A DNA stretch of 64,000 nt. Source: Arenicellales bacterium (GTDB lineage: Bacteria; Pseudomonadota; Gammaproteobacteria; Arenicellales; JAHEKD01). Shown one piece after another: positions 28,061 to 38,424 of the stretch (the stretch's first letter is position 1; each line of letters opens with the position of its first letter). Below the pieces are notes generated by a model. The model made no database searches and was not told the origin of the DNA. It saw only the letters and a program-made list of their open reading frames with translations. The stretch is taken from assembly GCA_028284225.1 (NCBI GenBank), contig JANQSD010000005.1:62001-126000 (forward strand), read 5' to 3'. The position numbers and the translations under genes were made by a program.

Positions 28061-28967
28061 CATGAATTCCTATCAACAGGATAATAAGAAACATGTATTG
28101 ATTCTGGGTGCCACAGGGTTTATTGGCAGTGCAGTAGCAACAGAATTAGTAAATCGAGGGCATCATGTTACAGGTCTTGCGCGGTCTGAGGATTCAGCAC
28201 AAAAGTTGACTGCTACGGGTATCAATGTTTTAAAAGGTGATATTCGTGAACCTGAAGTTTGGCTAGATCGTGTAGAAGATTTTGATGCAGTAATTCAAAC
28301 GGCAATCACCTGGTCAGATGATATGGCCGAAGTCGACGAGCATTTGATTCGCTCACTGATCAACGTCCTTACGTCATGTCAGCAAGAAAAAACTTTGATT
28401 TATACCGGCGGCTGCTGGGCGTATGGGAATACCGGATCAATTCCAGCAACAGAAAATAGTTCCTATGACCCGACACCGGAATTTTCCTGGATGGTTGATC
28501 TTGCAAAAGAAGTGGGTTCGGAAAAAAATCTGCGCTGGATGATGATTCACCCGGCGATGGTGTACGAGGGTGGCGCAGGTGTGTTGGATAGAATGATAGA
28601 TGACGCCAAAAGCTCCAGGCGGATACGGATTGTGGGAGATAAACAAACCTGTTGGACCATGGTTCATCGTCAAGATATTGCTAGCCTTTATGCTTTGGCA
28701 CTCGAGCACGGTCAAACCGGGTATCACTATAACGGTGCGGGGATTGAAACTATTAACTTAAGCCTGATTGCCAGTGCGTTAGCCAAAAAATTTAACATCC
28801 CAGATCAACCTGAATATTTAACGGTCGAGCAGGCAATACCACAATGGGGTAATTTAGCTCGTGGTTATAGGTTAAGTCAGGCAATGAGTTCGGGAAAAGC
28901 CATTGCGCAATTAGGCTGGCGGCCTAAGCATATAGATATACTGCGCGATATTGATGATCAAATATAG
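28053..28967 (+). CDS. NAD-dependent epimerase/dehydratase family protein
   Basis: 'VLILGATGFIGSAVATELVNRGHHVTGLARS'. Confidence 0.87.
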   Translation: MPDMNSYQQDNKKHVLILGATGFIGSAVATELVNRGHHVTGLARSEDSAQKLTATGINVLKGDIREPEVWLDRVEDFDAVIQTAITWSDDMAEVDEHLIRSLINVLTSCQQEKTLIYTGGCWAYGNTGSIPATENSSYDPTPEFSWMVDLAKEVGSEKNLRWMMIHPAMVYEGGAGVLDRMIDDAKSSRRIRIVGDKQTCWTMVHRQDIASLYALALEHGQTGYHYNGAGIETINLSLIASALAKKFNIPDQPEYLTVEQAIPQWGNLARGYRLSQAMSSGKAIAQLGWRPKHIDILRDIDDQI

Positions 28968-29045
28968 GGGGTTTCAGTTATTGACGTTTATTATGCAAAT
29001 CTATAAGGCTATATGTGCTGCATCTTAACTAAAGAACCTTTTATG

Positions 29046-30530
29046 TCATGTCATGTTGGGCTGAGCTAAGAAACTATCAGCACGGTTCAGGTGATTTTGT
29101 AACTTTTGTTTATCCATTTTATCAGCCATAGCACACATCATTGTCCAGCGTGGATTAGTTCTAAGCCGGTTTTTATTGTGCCAAATCCAGGACCAGTAAA
29201 GACCATCCCAGATATCACACCACTCATTTGTTTGGTTATAGCCCATTTTTTTCAGGTAAGCTGAGCCGGAAAAATAAGGTTTTGTAGTAATCAATCCACC
29301 GTCCGCATGCTGGCTCATGGCGTAGACATTAGGAACCATGACCCAATCATATGCATCGACAAACATGCTCATAAACCAGCGGTAAATCTCGTCAGGATCA
29401 ATGCGGCACAGAAACATAAAACCACCCAGTACCATTAACCGCTCGATATGATGACAGTAACCCGTTTTTAACACGCGTTTAATCACATCATCTATGGGTT
29501 TAATGCTTGTAGTGCCGGTATAGAAACTGTCCGGCATTTTATGTGTATGTTGCCAATGGTTGGAGGTACGCATTGTGATGCCTATATGATTATAAGTGGC
29601 GCGCATAAATTCACGCCAGCCGATAATTTGGCGAATAAAGCCCTCAAGGCTATTTATGGGAATTGAGTGGTTGTCAGCATGATCAAGCGCTGACTTAATG
29701 ACCTGCATTGGTGTCAGCAAGCCAATATTTAACATGGGTGTTAAAACGCTGTGATAAAGCCAGTTTTTTTCCGGCACCAGGGCATCTTCATAGGGACCGA
29801 ATAGTTCGAATCGATCTTGCAAGAAACATTGCAGCCAATCCTGAGCCTGTGCATGCGTGACCGGATAGTAAAAGTCATCGGTTTGACCCCAGGCATTTTT
29901 AAAGGTTTTATTAACATAGATCACTGCCTCGGCTATGAATTTGTTGGTTGCTGGAAACTTTAATTCAGGAATTAAATTACGTTGATTTATCGGTATCTTT
30001 TTTCGGTTATCACCGTCAAAGCTCCATTTCCCACCCTGCGGTTGATTTCCATCGATAAGAATATCCAGGCGCCTGCGTTGATACTTATAAAAGTCGGCCA
30101 TCAACCATCTTTTTTTGTTTTTTAAATAATTCCTGTTTAGTTCATCGCTATTAATAAATAGTTGTGTATCCAGCCACTGTATAGTAACGGAGTATCTGCT
30201 CGCGAGTCGTTTAATGCGTTTATTTAAAGCCCAATCACATGGGTCCATGACTATCAGCTGTTTAGTACTTATGCTTGCAAAAAAAGCATCCAGGTTATTA
30301 GCTGACCACTCTATATATTCAGTGTGGTGGCCTTGCTGATGTAGCCATTCGTGAAAATATCGCATGCTGGCGCGGTGCAGAACTAATTTTTGCCGATGAA
30401 AATTAAGTGGATATTTTTCGTCGAAAAAAAATAAACTGTCCTCTATTAAAGTAACTTTATCAGGTCGAAGAGCTAGACCTGCGTGCTGTTTAAACAGTTG
30501 GTGTGGAAAAATTAATAAGGTTTTTTTCAT
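29046..30530 (-). CDS. cryptochrome/photolyase family protein (FeS-BCP-like, apparently without the cluster loop)
   Basis: 'MKKTLLIFPHQLF', 'PINSLEGFIRQIIGWREFMRATY', 'NVYAMSQHADGGLITTKPYFSGSAYLKKMGY'; start moved to MKKTLL. Confidence 0.88.
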   Translation of the reverse strand: MKKTLLIFPHQLFKQHAGLALRPDKVTLIEDSLFFFDEKYPLNFHRQKLVLHRASMRYFHEWLHQQGHHTEYIEWSANNLDAFFASISTKQLIVMDPCDWALNKRIKRLASRYSVTIQWLDTQLFINSDELNRNYLKNKKRWLMADFYKYQRRRLDILIDGNQPQGGKWSFDGDNRKKIPINQRNLIPELKFPATNKFIAEAVIYVNKTFKNAWGQTDDFYYPVTHAQAQDWLQCFLQDRFELFGPYEDALVPEKNWLYHSVLTPMLNIGLLTPMQVIKSALDHADNHSIPINSLEGFIRQIIGWREFMRATYNHIGITMRTSNHWQHTHKMPDSFYTGTTSIKPIDDVIKRVLKTGYCHHIERLMVLGGFMFLCRIDPDEIYRWFMSMFVDAYDWVMVPNVYAMSQHADGGLITTKPYFSGSAYLKKMGYNQTNEWCDIWDGLYWSWIWHNKNRLRTNPRWTMMCAMADKMDKQKLQNHLNRADSFLAQPNMT

Positions 30531-30687
30531 CAAGCTTAAACTTTTCGAGACTATATTTAATGGGATTACCAAAAAAGACCTGTAACTATTGCCCTTGATC
30601 TCTTAATGTATTATCAAGCTCAATCAGACTCTGTATCAAAAGACGTAGATCTTTTGTGAACCAAACAATGCTTTGCATGAGACTTTT

Positions 30688-31425
30688 CTACCAGGGAATG
30701 GTTTTATTATCCCAGTCTTTAAAACTACCAGAGTCACTTTTGTTTAGATGACAAATAACATTGTATAGATAGCGGCTGGTTTTTTCTGGATCAAACAATT
30801 TTTCATCAGGAACATTGCCCTGAAAAGGTTTTGATAGGTTGGTATCTGTGGTTCCTGGATGTAGTAGGCTAACAATTAAATTCGGATTAGTTCGTTTTAA
30901 CTCTATTGCCAAGGTTTTAAAAAACATATTTAATGCCGCCTTGCTGGCCCGATAACTATACCAACCTCCCAAACGATTGTCGTCAATACTCCCGACTCGA
31001 GCGGAAACGGCGGCAAGAACTGACAATCCGTTTTTTGGCATAAGGGGTGAGAAGTGTTTAGCAATAAGTATTGGCACAATTGAGTTGGCGTTAAATAGTT
31101 CGGCTAATGCATCAGCATTGATTTTAGACAATCGTTTTTCCGGTTGAATATGATCATTGTGAAGCAATCCAGTGGCAATAAAAACCAGATCAAGGTCAAC
31201 TTGGCTTATCTGCACTGATAATTGTTTTAATGTTGTTTCCGAGTAATCCGGTAGCTTGACGGGCTTGATCACATCCGAGTTTTCAAATGCCAGACCGGAT
31301 TTGCGAGATATTGCGTAGACTGATTGAAATTTTCCCTGTGAGGCCAATAGCTTGACCATGGCAGAACCAATTCCACCACTGGCGCCAAACACCATGGCTG
31401 TGCAGTCGGTTTTAAAGTCTGGCAT
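30688..31425 (-). CDS. SDR-family oxidoreductase (C-factor-like)
   Basis: 'MVFGASGGIGSAMVKLLA', 'YSYRASKAALNMF'. Confidence 0.87.
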   Translation of the reverse strand: MPDFKTDCTAMVFGASGGIGSAMVKLLASQGKFQSVYAISRKSGLAFENSDVIKPVKLPDYSETTLKQLSVQISQVDLDLVFIATGLLHNDHIQPEKRLSKINADALAELFNANSIVPILIAKHFSPLMPKNGLSVLAAVSARVGSIDDNRLGGWYSYRASKAALNMFFKTLAIELKRTNPNLIVSLLHPGTTDTNLSKPFQGNVPDEKLFDPEKTSRYLYNVICHLNKSDSGSFKDWDNKTIPW

Positions 31426-31642
31426 TGTGAAATCATTACAGTTAATTTTGGAACACAGATTAGCTGTAGAGATGTCAAAAAAGCGTGAAAATATCGGTTG
31501 ATTCAGTAATTTAAATATTTAACTATCAGAATAGTTTGTTTAATTGTTTCGCTGTTAATCAAAATCAATTATTTTCCTACCCACTATAGACACAGGCAAG
31601 CTTGAAAAAATCAATAATGAAGCTGTTTTTGTTTAGAGCCTT

Positions 31643-32551
31643 TTAACCCATTAAATTGAATAAAGTTGAGGACGCCATTTCTCGAATGTGATGTACAGCG
31701 GGGTGTTTAATGCGCCGCTCTGCAGTAATCGCAAAAAACTGTTCTTTTACTGCTTGTGTGCGGCCAATCACCTCGACTTTGTACTGCTTGAGAATTTCCT
31801 TTTCAATTACATCGGGCGCACAGAATATTCCCTTCCCCTCTTGTCCGAATACTTTTAGTAGGGCGCTGTCGGCAAATTCACCCACAATATAGGGCGTTAT
31901 ACCTTGTTCATCAAACCACTGATCGATCGCTCGCCTGAGCACTGTATCTAAGGTTGGCAACAAAAACGGTTGGCGATTCAAAGAAGACGGAAAGTTTGTC
32001 TTGAGCTTGGTTGCTAATCGTTTATCAGCAAACAATGTTATCCCGCATGAACCCAATAAATGGTTGTAAGCTTTAATATTTAAAGTCGGATTGATTTGTC
32101 GGTCAGCTAATATTAAATCCAGCTTATGTGCCGCTAAGTCTGTTAACAGTGATTCAAACTTGTCTTCCTGGCAGACAATTCGAATGTCCTTGGAAAGCTG
32201 GAAGGCCGGGTCTAATAATCGATATACGATGAGTTTGGGCATCACTTCCGTGATCCCCACCTTGAACTGTATTTGCCTTTGATGTTGATCGTTACTGATG
32301 AAATTTTCCAGCTCCAAACCTAATAAAAAAATACTCTCGGCATATTCATGAGTAATCTTTCCTATTTCAGTCAATACCAGTTGACGACCAGATTTTTTAA
32401 ACAATTTGACATCCAGCATATCTTCAAGTGTATTAATTTGAGCGCTCAGTGTCGGGGGGGTTAAGTGCAGAATTTGACTGGCTTTAGCAATACTGCCTTC
32501 CTTGGCTATGACCCAGAAATAGTATAGATGCTTGTAATTTAATCGACTCAT
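31643..32551 (-). CDS. LysR-family regulator, NhaR-like
   Basis: 'MSRLNYKHLYYFWVIAKEGSIAKASQILHLTPPTLSAQI'. Confidence 0.85.
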   Translation of the reverse strand: MSRLNYKHLYYFWVIAKEGSIAKASQILHLTPPTLSAQINTLEDMLDVKLFKKSGRQLVLTEIGKITHEYAESIFLLGLELENFISNDQHQRQIQFKVGITEVMPKLIVYRLLDPAFQLSKDIRIVCQEDKFESLLTDLAAHKLDLILADRQINPTLNIKAYNHLLGSCGITLFADKRLATKLKTNFPSSLNRQPFLLPTLDTVLRRAIDQWFDEQGITPYIVGEFADSALLKVFGQEGKGIFCAPDVIEKEILKQYKVEVIGRTQAVKEQFFAITAERRIKHPAVHHIREMASSTLFNLMG

Positions 32552-32555
32552 AATG

Positions 32556-32572
32556 ATTAGATTATATCTAAT
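32556..32572. promoter_or_regulatory. candidate operator between nhaR-like gene and hpf
   Basis: ATTAGAT-TAT-ATCTAAT. Confidence 0.5.
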
Positions 32573-32649
32573 AATAAGTTAAAAACATTCGAATTTTAAT
32601 TTTTATCTTGTCTATCTAAAATCATATTAATTTCAAATCACAGGTAAAT

Positions 32650-32991
32650 ATGATGGACACAGTAATACAAACACAGGGCTTCAAATTAACGCCTGCATTG
32701 GAACAATACACCCGTTCACGAATTCGAAAGGCTTTAGCCTGCTGTGCAGATAATATTGAGCGTGTCGTTGTCCGTTTGAAAGACATAAATGGTCCCAAAG
32801 GTGGCGTAGATAAACACTGTAGTGTGGAAATAAAACTGTCACGCAGACCTATATTGGTTATTTCTAAGGCGAGCGGCGATATGTATCACTCGGTACAGCA
32901 AACCACAAAAAAAGCGGCCCGAACAGCACTGCGCCAACTCAAACGCAGGCGTGTTTTGCGTTTAAAGCGCAACCTAAAGGTGAAGGATTAA
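32650..32991 (+). CDS. ribosome hibernation / HPF-like (RaiA family) protein
   Basis: 'IQTQGFKLTPALEQYTRSRIRKAL', 'SVEIKLSRRPILVISKASGDMYHSV'. Confidence 0.82.
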   Translation: MMDTVIQTQGFKLTPALEQYTRSRIRKALACCADNIERVVVRLKDINGPKGGVDKHCSVEIKLSRRPILVISKASGDMYHSVQQTTKKAARTALRQLKRRRVLRLKRNLKVKD

Positions 32992-33029
32992 ATCAGTTAA
33001 ATGAACTTTTTACTCTAAGGAGATTAAAT

Positions 33030-33695
33030 ATGGAAAATATCAAACAAATTGATCATGGAATCGGAAATGAATCGATTCTTCAACACAAAGTCTTACAAAA
33101 CACCTATGCGCTGTTGTCCATGACATTATTGTTTAGTGGCGTTGTCGCTAGTATATCGATGGTGATGAATCTGCCTCACCCCGGTATTATTTTGACACTG
33201 CTGGGTTATTTCGGTCTGCTCTATTTAACAGCCGCTAACCGAAATTCAGCAACCGGAATAGTTTGTGTTTTCGCACTTACCGGCTTTATGGGGTATACCC
33301 TGGGACCTGTAATCAGTGCTTATCTAAGTTTGCCTAATGGACCTCTGGTAGTGGCTAAAGCACTGATTACAACCGGGATAATCTTTATCGCATTATCAGC
33401 ATATGTACTCATCACGCGTAAAAATTTGTCCTTCATGGGTGGTTTTTTAATGGCTGGAATACTTATTGCTTTTATTGGAGCAATTGCAGCGTTGATATTC
33501 AATATTCCGGCTCTGAGCCTGGCCATATCAGCAGTTTTTGTGTTGTTGATGTCCGGCCTGATTTTATATGAGACCAGCAACATTATTCATGGTGGAGAAA
33601 CGAATTACATCATGGCAACGGTCAGCTTATTTGTGGCGATTTATAACTTATTTAGCAGCTTGTTGATGCTGCTTGGGTTTTCATCGCAAGAGTAA
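33030..33695 (+). CDS. Bax inhibitor-1/YccA-family membrane protein
   Basis: 'LQNTYALLSMTLLFSGVVA', multi-TM, 'YETSNIIHGGETNYIMATVSLFVAIYNLF'. Confidence 0.92.
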   Translation: MENIKQIDHGIGNESILQHKVLQNTYALLSMTLLFSGVVASISMVMNLPHPGIILTLLGYFGLLYLTAANRNSATGIVCVFALTGFMGYTLGPVISAYLSLPNGPLVVAKALITTGIIFIALSAYVLITRKNLSFMGGFLMAGILIAFIGAIAALIFNIPALSLAISAVFVLLMSGLILYETSNIIHGGETNYIMATVSLFVAIYNLFSSLLMLLGFSSQE

Positions 33696-33726
33696 CGTTT
33701 ACATTAACTAAATCGAGGATATTGAA

Positions 33727-34053
33727 ATGACAACTGAAACTTTTATCGACCTACGAAAACGTCGTGATACCGGCTTACTTAGGCAAGCAGTAGACAAGGC
33801 CAAAGCAGGTGCTACGGCCATACGTCATCATCGCTACTATCGTAAGGCATTATGCAGCCCATCCCGGGTATATAAAACGCCTTATGATGTGTTGAATGAT
33901 GAGTCTATGACGACCAGTGAAAAGCAACAGATTCTACTTTCTTGGCGATCAGAAGCATTTTTACTCCAGGTCGCTGAATCTGAAGGCTTTGAGGGCGGTG
34001 AACCTTGCCTGGCTGATGATATCGAAATCTGTCTAGATCTATTGCGTTATTAA
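33727..34053 (+). CDS. conserved hypothetical small protein
   Basis: intact ORF within co-directional operon. Confidence 0.65.
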   Translation: MTTETFIDLRKRRDTGLLRQAVDKAKAGATAIRHHRYYRKALCSPSRVYKTPYDVLNDESMTTSEKQQILLSWRSEAFLLQVAESEGFEGGEPCLADDIEICLDLLRY

Positions 34054-34080
34054 CCATTTGTTTAAATTGAGGTAACTACC

Positions 34081-34800
34081 ATGAACTTCCAAAATCTTTT
34101 TGATCAAGTACTGGGTGGTGGTTCATCCACCGACTCACAACCCGATCAGCAAAATTCATCGAGTCCATTGAATTCCATTAAGTCAGCAATTCCTGGTGGG
34201 CTTGCCGGCGGCGCGGCAGCAGGCGGGATGATGGCCTTATTGATGGGTAACAAATCAGCCCGGAAAATGGCAGGTAAAGCTGCTAAGTATGGCGGCACCG
34301 CGTTATTAGGTGGTCTGGCTTATAAAGCCTATCATAATTGGCAACAGAATCAGTCGCCTCAACAGACACAACCCGTGACTGCTGAAGACATTGAGCAGGC
34401 TCAAGCTGTAATCCCCCAGCATCTTGATTCAAATGAGTCCTCACTGCATTTAACATTAATTAAGTCAATGATTGCAGCAGCAAAAGCGGATGGTCACATT
34501 GATCCGACTGAACAACAGCATATCTTTGATGCGGTTGAAAAAATGCAAATCAATGCTGATGAAAAAGCCATTGTTTTTGATAGCCTGCGCCAATCTATCA
34601 GTATTGAGGAGATTGCCCATGCAGTCACATCAGTTGAACATAAGGCTGAGGTGTATTTGGCCGGTTATATGGCTATAGACCCCGATCATCCAGCTGAAGT
34701 AGCTCACTTAAATGAGCTGGCTGTCGCACTTCAATTAGACCCTGAATTTGTTGCTCATCTTGAGCAACAGGTGGAAACAGGTATTGCGGCGACTGCATAA
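34081..34800 (+). CDS. DUF533/YebE-like TerB-fold membrane protein
   Basis: 'GGAAAGGMMALLMGNKSARKMAGKAAKYGGTALLGGLAYKAY', 'KADGHIDPTEQQ'. Confidence 0.87.
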   Translation: MNFQNLFDQVLGGGSSTDSQPDQQNSSSPLNSIKSAIPGGLAGGAAAGGMMALLMGNKSARKMAGKAAKYGGTALLGGLAYKAYHNWQQNQSPQQTQPVTAEDIEQAQAVIPQHLDSNESSLHLTLIKSMIAAAKADGHIDPTEQQHIFDAVEKMQINADEKAIVFDSLRQSISIEEIAHAVTSVEHKAEVYLAGYMAIDPDHPAEVAHLNELAVALQLDPEFVAHLEQQVETGIAATA

Positions 34801-34831
34801 AACTAGCCTCAGAAATTTGACATTTTCAATT

Positions 34832-34867
34832 AATAGGCCTTTGATTGATTTTACAGGCCTATTTTTT
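34832..34867 (+). terminator. Rho-independent terminator of the hpf operon
   Basis: AATAGGCCT ... AGGCCTATT followed by T-run. Confidence 0.75.
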
Positions 34868-35027
34868 AACTCACAATTTCTTTAATTTTGTCAATTCAAC
34901 CTATCGGATCATTTCAATGCAGGATACGGTCAATTTTGATATTCAGTATTTTAGAGAAGTTAGTTAGATTTTATCGAACCCTGAATTCTGGGTTATCAGA
35001 TTAAGTCTCCGCTTTTACAAATAAAAG

Positions 35028-35549
35028 TTAGTGTTCGGATTGCTGTCGAATCTTTTTGATTTCTTTAGGCTCTATACCTAGTGACTCTAGAAAGTCCTGG
35101 TGTGCTTCCGGCATGTTACGTTCGAATTCAACATGCCATTGGTGCATATCATCGTCCGACAATCCAGCTGCTCGTAATAGTTCCACCCACGTTTCTTTGG
35201 TTAGCGTTCGGCTTTTTCGGTGTGGCGAATCATTTTCCAGCAATTTAATAATTATCTTCTGTTGTTCACGTAATTGGGAAATTTCTGAATTTAACGTGCT
35301 TAAACGTTGCTCTAGAATTGTGGTCGACTGGTTAGTTTTTGAGTCTAATAATTGTTTGATTTGCTTAAGTGAGACGCCAGTTTCACGGTAATTAAGAATA
35401 AGATTAAGCCTGGATAAATCGGCATCACTGTAAAGTCGATAATTTGATTCGCTTCTACCGCTGGGACTTAAAATTCCTTTGCGGTCATAATAAAGCAAGG
35501 TACTGCGTGAAAGTCCGCTACGTTTGCTCAATTCGCCAATCGTGTACAT
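35028..35549 (-). CDS. MerR-family transcriptional regulator
   Basis: 'MYTIGELSKRSGLSRSTLLYYDRKGIL'. Confidence 0.87.
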   Translation of the reverse strand: MYTIGELSKRSGLSRSTLLYYDRKGILSPSGRSESNYRLYSDADLSRLNLILNYRETGVSLKQIKQLLDSKTNQSTTILEQRLSTLNSEISQLREQQKIIIKLLENDSPHRKSRTLTKETWVELLRAAGLSDDDMHQWHVEFERNMPEAHQDFLESLGIEPKEIKKIRQQSEH

Positions 35550-35555
35550 CGTTTA

Positions 35556-35957
35556 TTAGGCCAATTTAATCAGATCGGGTTGTCTATAGTTTAGCCTAGC
35601 GGTGGCAGAACGCAGCAAGGACGCTGAATAAAATTGGCGCAGAACATCTTGTGCATGATTAACCAGATCATCGTTGTTTGCTAAAAAAGCAGTGAACGAT
35701 GCATTGTTCTGACTAATAACTCGTGAATGAATTAACCGCACCAGAAATTCAGTGATAGTGCGATGGAATTTATCATTTGCCCCCAGGCTCATCGCATAAG
35801 ACTGAATTCCTGTACAGATTTTTTCAACTGCAGTTTCGAGATCATATTGCTGTAGATATAACCAACACAATCTTAAATGCCCGACATGATTGAAGTGTAT
35901 TGGATCTAAGCTCCGGGCTTCAAATTGCTGCACAAATTCATCATCAGATAATTGCAT
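35556..35957 (-). CDS. conserved hypothetical protein
   Basis: intact ORF 6 nt upstream of the merR-type gene. Confidence 0.6.
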   Translation of the reverse strand: MQLSDDEFVQQFEARSLDPIHFNHVGHLRLCWLYLQQYDLETAVEKICTGIQSYAMSLGANDKFHRTITEFLVRLIHSRVISQNNASFTAFLANNDDLVNHAQDVLRQFYSASLLRSATARLNYRQPDLIKLA

Positions 35958-36024
35958 GATTGTTCAACATTCGATTAAGGGATAGCAACTATGAACTATG
36001 AAGCGATAGTCAGGTCAAGGGTCC

Positions 36025-36168
36025 TGTCATCCTCAGAAGCATACCGACAAGGGACCTTCAAGCACTGTTCGTGTATTTCATAAAGTGGCTATCCATGGAG
36101 ATTCCTCGACTAGCTCGGAATGACATATGACCTATCATCCCGAGCTACGAAGTAGCGTGAGGATCTCC
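36025..36168. repeat. intergenic repeat R2 (one TIR unit plus an extra half unit)
   Basis: TGTCATCCTCAGAAGC...CTCGGAATGACA then TCATCCCGAGC..GCGTGAGGATCTCC. Confidence 0.65.
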
Positions 36169-36258
36169 ATCAGATTGTTTGGACATTAGTTTATAAGTTT
36201 TATCCTTAGTCTCTGAAGTTTGACAGTGAATAAATTTAATCTTCCCTTATTAAATCGA

Positions 36259-36723
36259 TTAACCAACAGCTAATCGCATCTCTACCTTATTGGCTTTAAA
36301 TCCCACTTTCTCGTAACTTTTGATCGCATTCAAATTATCAGCATAAACATCCAATTGAATTTCATCAATATCGCGTTTCTTACACCAGTCAATCAAATGG
36401 TTAACGATAAGTTTAGCTATTCCCTGGCCCCGGTATTGCGGATCAACATACATAAAACCTAGATAACCATGTTTTTCATGATTAAAAAAAGTGCTGGAAT
36501 TTTTTATTTTCGCATAACCGCATGCTATCGGTATGTTCTTATCTTCAACGATAATGAGTTCTGAGTCCGGATTCGATATCAGGTCGACAATATCATAGTA
36601 ATGTATCTTCCCGTCCTTGATTCGCTCAATAAATGGACGTTCTGCTTCGATTACACCTTGTTCGAATTCTTTTAATTTTTCCAGATCGCTAATATTTGCT
36701 GATCGTACAATGTACATGTTCAA
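36259..36723 (-). CDS. GNAT-family N-acetyltransferase
   Basis: 'LGFMYVDPQYRGQGIAKLIVNHLI', 'LNAIKSYEKVGF'. Confidence 0.9.
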   Translation of the reverse strand: MNMYIVRSANISDLEKLKEFEQGVIEAERPFIERIKDGKIHYYDIVDLISNPDSELIIVEDKNIPIACGYAKIKNSSTFFNHEKHGYLGFMYVDPQYRGQGIAKLIVNHLIDWCKKRDIDEIQLDVYADNLNAIKSYEKVGFKANKVEMRLAVG

Positions 36724-36739
36724 GTCTTCACCTCATTGC

Positions 36740-37498
36740 TCAAGCTTTCAATGTTTCCGTATTACCATCCACACTGATGGTTTGGCCGGAGATACGCCTG
36801 CCGGCAGGTGAGCAGAGAAAATACGCAGTTTCTGCTATATCTTCTGGATCGATAAAGGTATTTAAGGAAACTTGTGAGGTATAACCATCGCGTATGGTTT
36901 GTTCATCAATTCCCGTAGTTTTGGATTGTGCTGCGATGACGCGATCCATTCGATCTCCGGATAATGAACCGGGACAAATGCAATTTACTCGAATGTTATG
37001 TTCGCCCAGTTCCATTGCCATGGTTTTGGTCAGGCCAACCACACCCCATTTGGCGGTGGCATAAGGTGAACGCAGAGGATAGCCCATCCATCCGGCTGTT
37101 GAGGAAATATTAATTATACTGGCCGTTTGATTTTGTTTAAGTCTGGGAATGGCAAGTTTTGAACAGAGGAAATAACTATCTAAATCAACTGCTAACGTAC
37201 GTCGCCAATCTTCGTATTCAACATGCTCCAATAATGCTGTCGGGCCTGCTATACCGACGTTGTTGATTAAAACATCCAATCCATTCAGTTCACGGTCCAC
37301 ATCTGCAAATAAGGCTTCAACCTGATCCGGCTTTGATGTATCGGTTTGTGAAGCAGTCAAATTTGAATGATGATCTTGAATCGTATCAAGGGCGTTTGTA
37401 TCGACATCACAGACATGTACTCTGGCACCAGCATCTAAAAATCTATTCGCAATTGCCAGACCTAATCCGGATGCACCGGCAGAAATTAGAACCTTCAT
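36740..37498 (-). CDS. SDR-family oxidoreductase
   Basis: 'SAGASGLGLAIANRFLDAGARVHVCD', 'YATAKWGVVGLTKTMAMELGEHNIRVNCICPG'. Confidence 0.9.
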   Translation of the reverse strand: MKVLISAGASGLGLAIANRFLDAGARVHVCDVDTNALDTIQDHHSNLTASQTDTSKPDQVEALFADVDRELNGLDVLINNVGIAGPTALLEHVEYEDWRRTLAVDLDSYFLCSKLAIPRLKQNQTASIINISSTAGWMGYPLRSPYATAKWGVVGLTKTMAMELGEHNIRVNCICPGSLSGDRMDRVIAAQSKTTGIDEQTIRDGYTSQVSLNTFIDPEDIAETAYFLCSPAGRRISGQTISVDGNTETLKA

Positions 37499-37614
37499 GT
37501 TTTTATCTTGAGGTAAATTTAATCGGATTGTAGGGCAAATGTTCGAAACTGTGAATCTAACTTTATGATCAGGTTACACTAGGCCCATCAATTAATAGCA
37601 TTGAAGGAGTGACT

Positions 37615-38397
37615 ATGCGCTGCCACGAAGTAGATTACGAGATTTTTGGCGATGACATGCAGATCGTAGAAGTAGAACTTGATCCACAAGAAACAGTGAT
37701 TGCTGAGGCCGGAGCCATGAACTATATGGAAGAGGGTATCGGTTTCGAAACTAAAATGGGTGATGGCTCAAAACCATCTGGCGGCATCATGGATGCACTA
37801 ATGAATGTCGGTAAGCGTGTGTTAACCGGGGAATCGATTTTCATGACCCACTTTACTAATGATGGTGAGGGTAAAAAACGAGTTTCTTTTGCTGCGCCCT
37901 ATCCGGGAAAAATCATAGCCTTAGATATGGCTGAGCTTGGTGAAGAGTTGGTTTGTCAAAAGGATGCATTTCTATGTGCTGCCTTTGGTACGTCCTTACA
38001 GATTGCATTTCAACGCAAGCTGGGTGTCGGCTTTTTCGGCGGAGAGGGCTTTATACTGCAGAAATTAGAAGGTGACGGTAAAGCCTTTATTCATATCGGT
38101 GGCACGGTAATCAAACGTGAGCTTAAAGGAGAAACTTTACGTGTGGATACGGGTTGCCTGGCTGCGTTTACTAGCGGTATCGACTACGATATAGAACGAG
38201 CAGGAAATCTTAAGTCTATGGTGTTTGGCGGTGAAGGACTATTCCTGGCCACGTTGCGTGGTACCGGTACGGTCTATTTGCAAAGCCTGCCTTTCTCGCG
38301 TCTGGCGAATCGAGTCATTCAAGCCGGCGGTTTTGGTGGTTCCAAGGGTGAAGGCTCGGTACTTGGGGGCCTGGGTGACATGTTTGGGGATAGTTAG
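37615..38397 (+). CDS. TIGR00266/AIM24-family protein
   Basis: '[17 protein letters not shown]', '[22 protein letters not shown]'. Confidence 0.87.
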   Translation: MRCHEVDYEIFGDDMQIVEVELDPQETVIAEAGAMNYMEEGIGFETKMGDGSKPSGGIMDALMNVGKRVLTGESIFMTHFTNDGEGKKRVSFAAPYPGKIIALDMAELGEELVCQKDAFLCAAFGTSLQIAFQRKLGVGFFGGEGFILQKLEGDGKAFIHIGGTVIKRELKGETLRVDTGCLAAFTSGIDYDIERAGNLKSMVFGGEGLFLATLRGTGTVYLQSLPFSRLANRVIQAGGFGGSKGEGSVLGGLGDMFGDS

Positions 38398-38424
38398 CTA
38401 TAAAAGTGGTATGTAATGGAGCGC

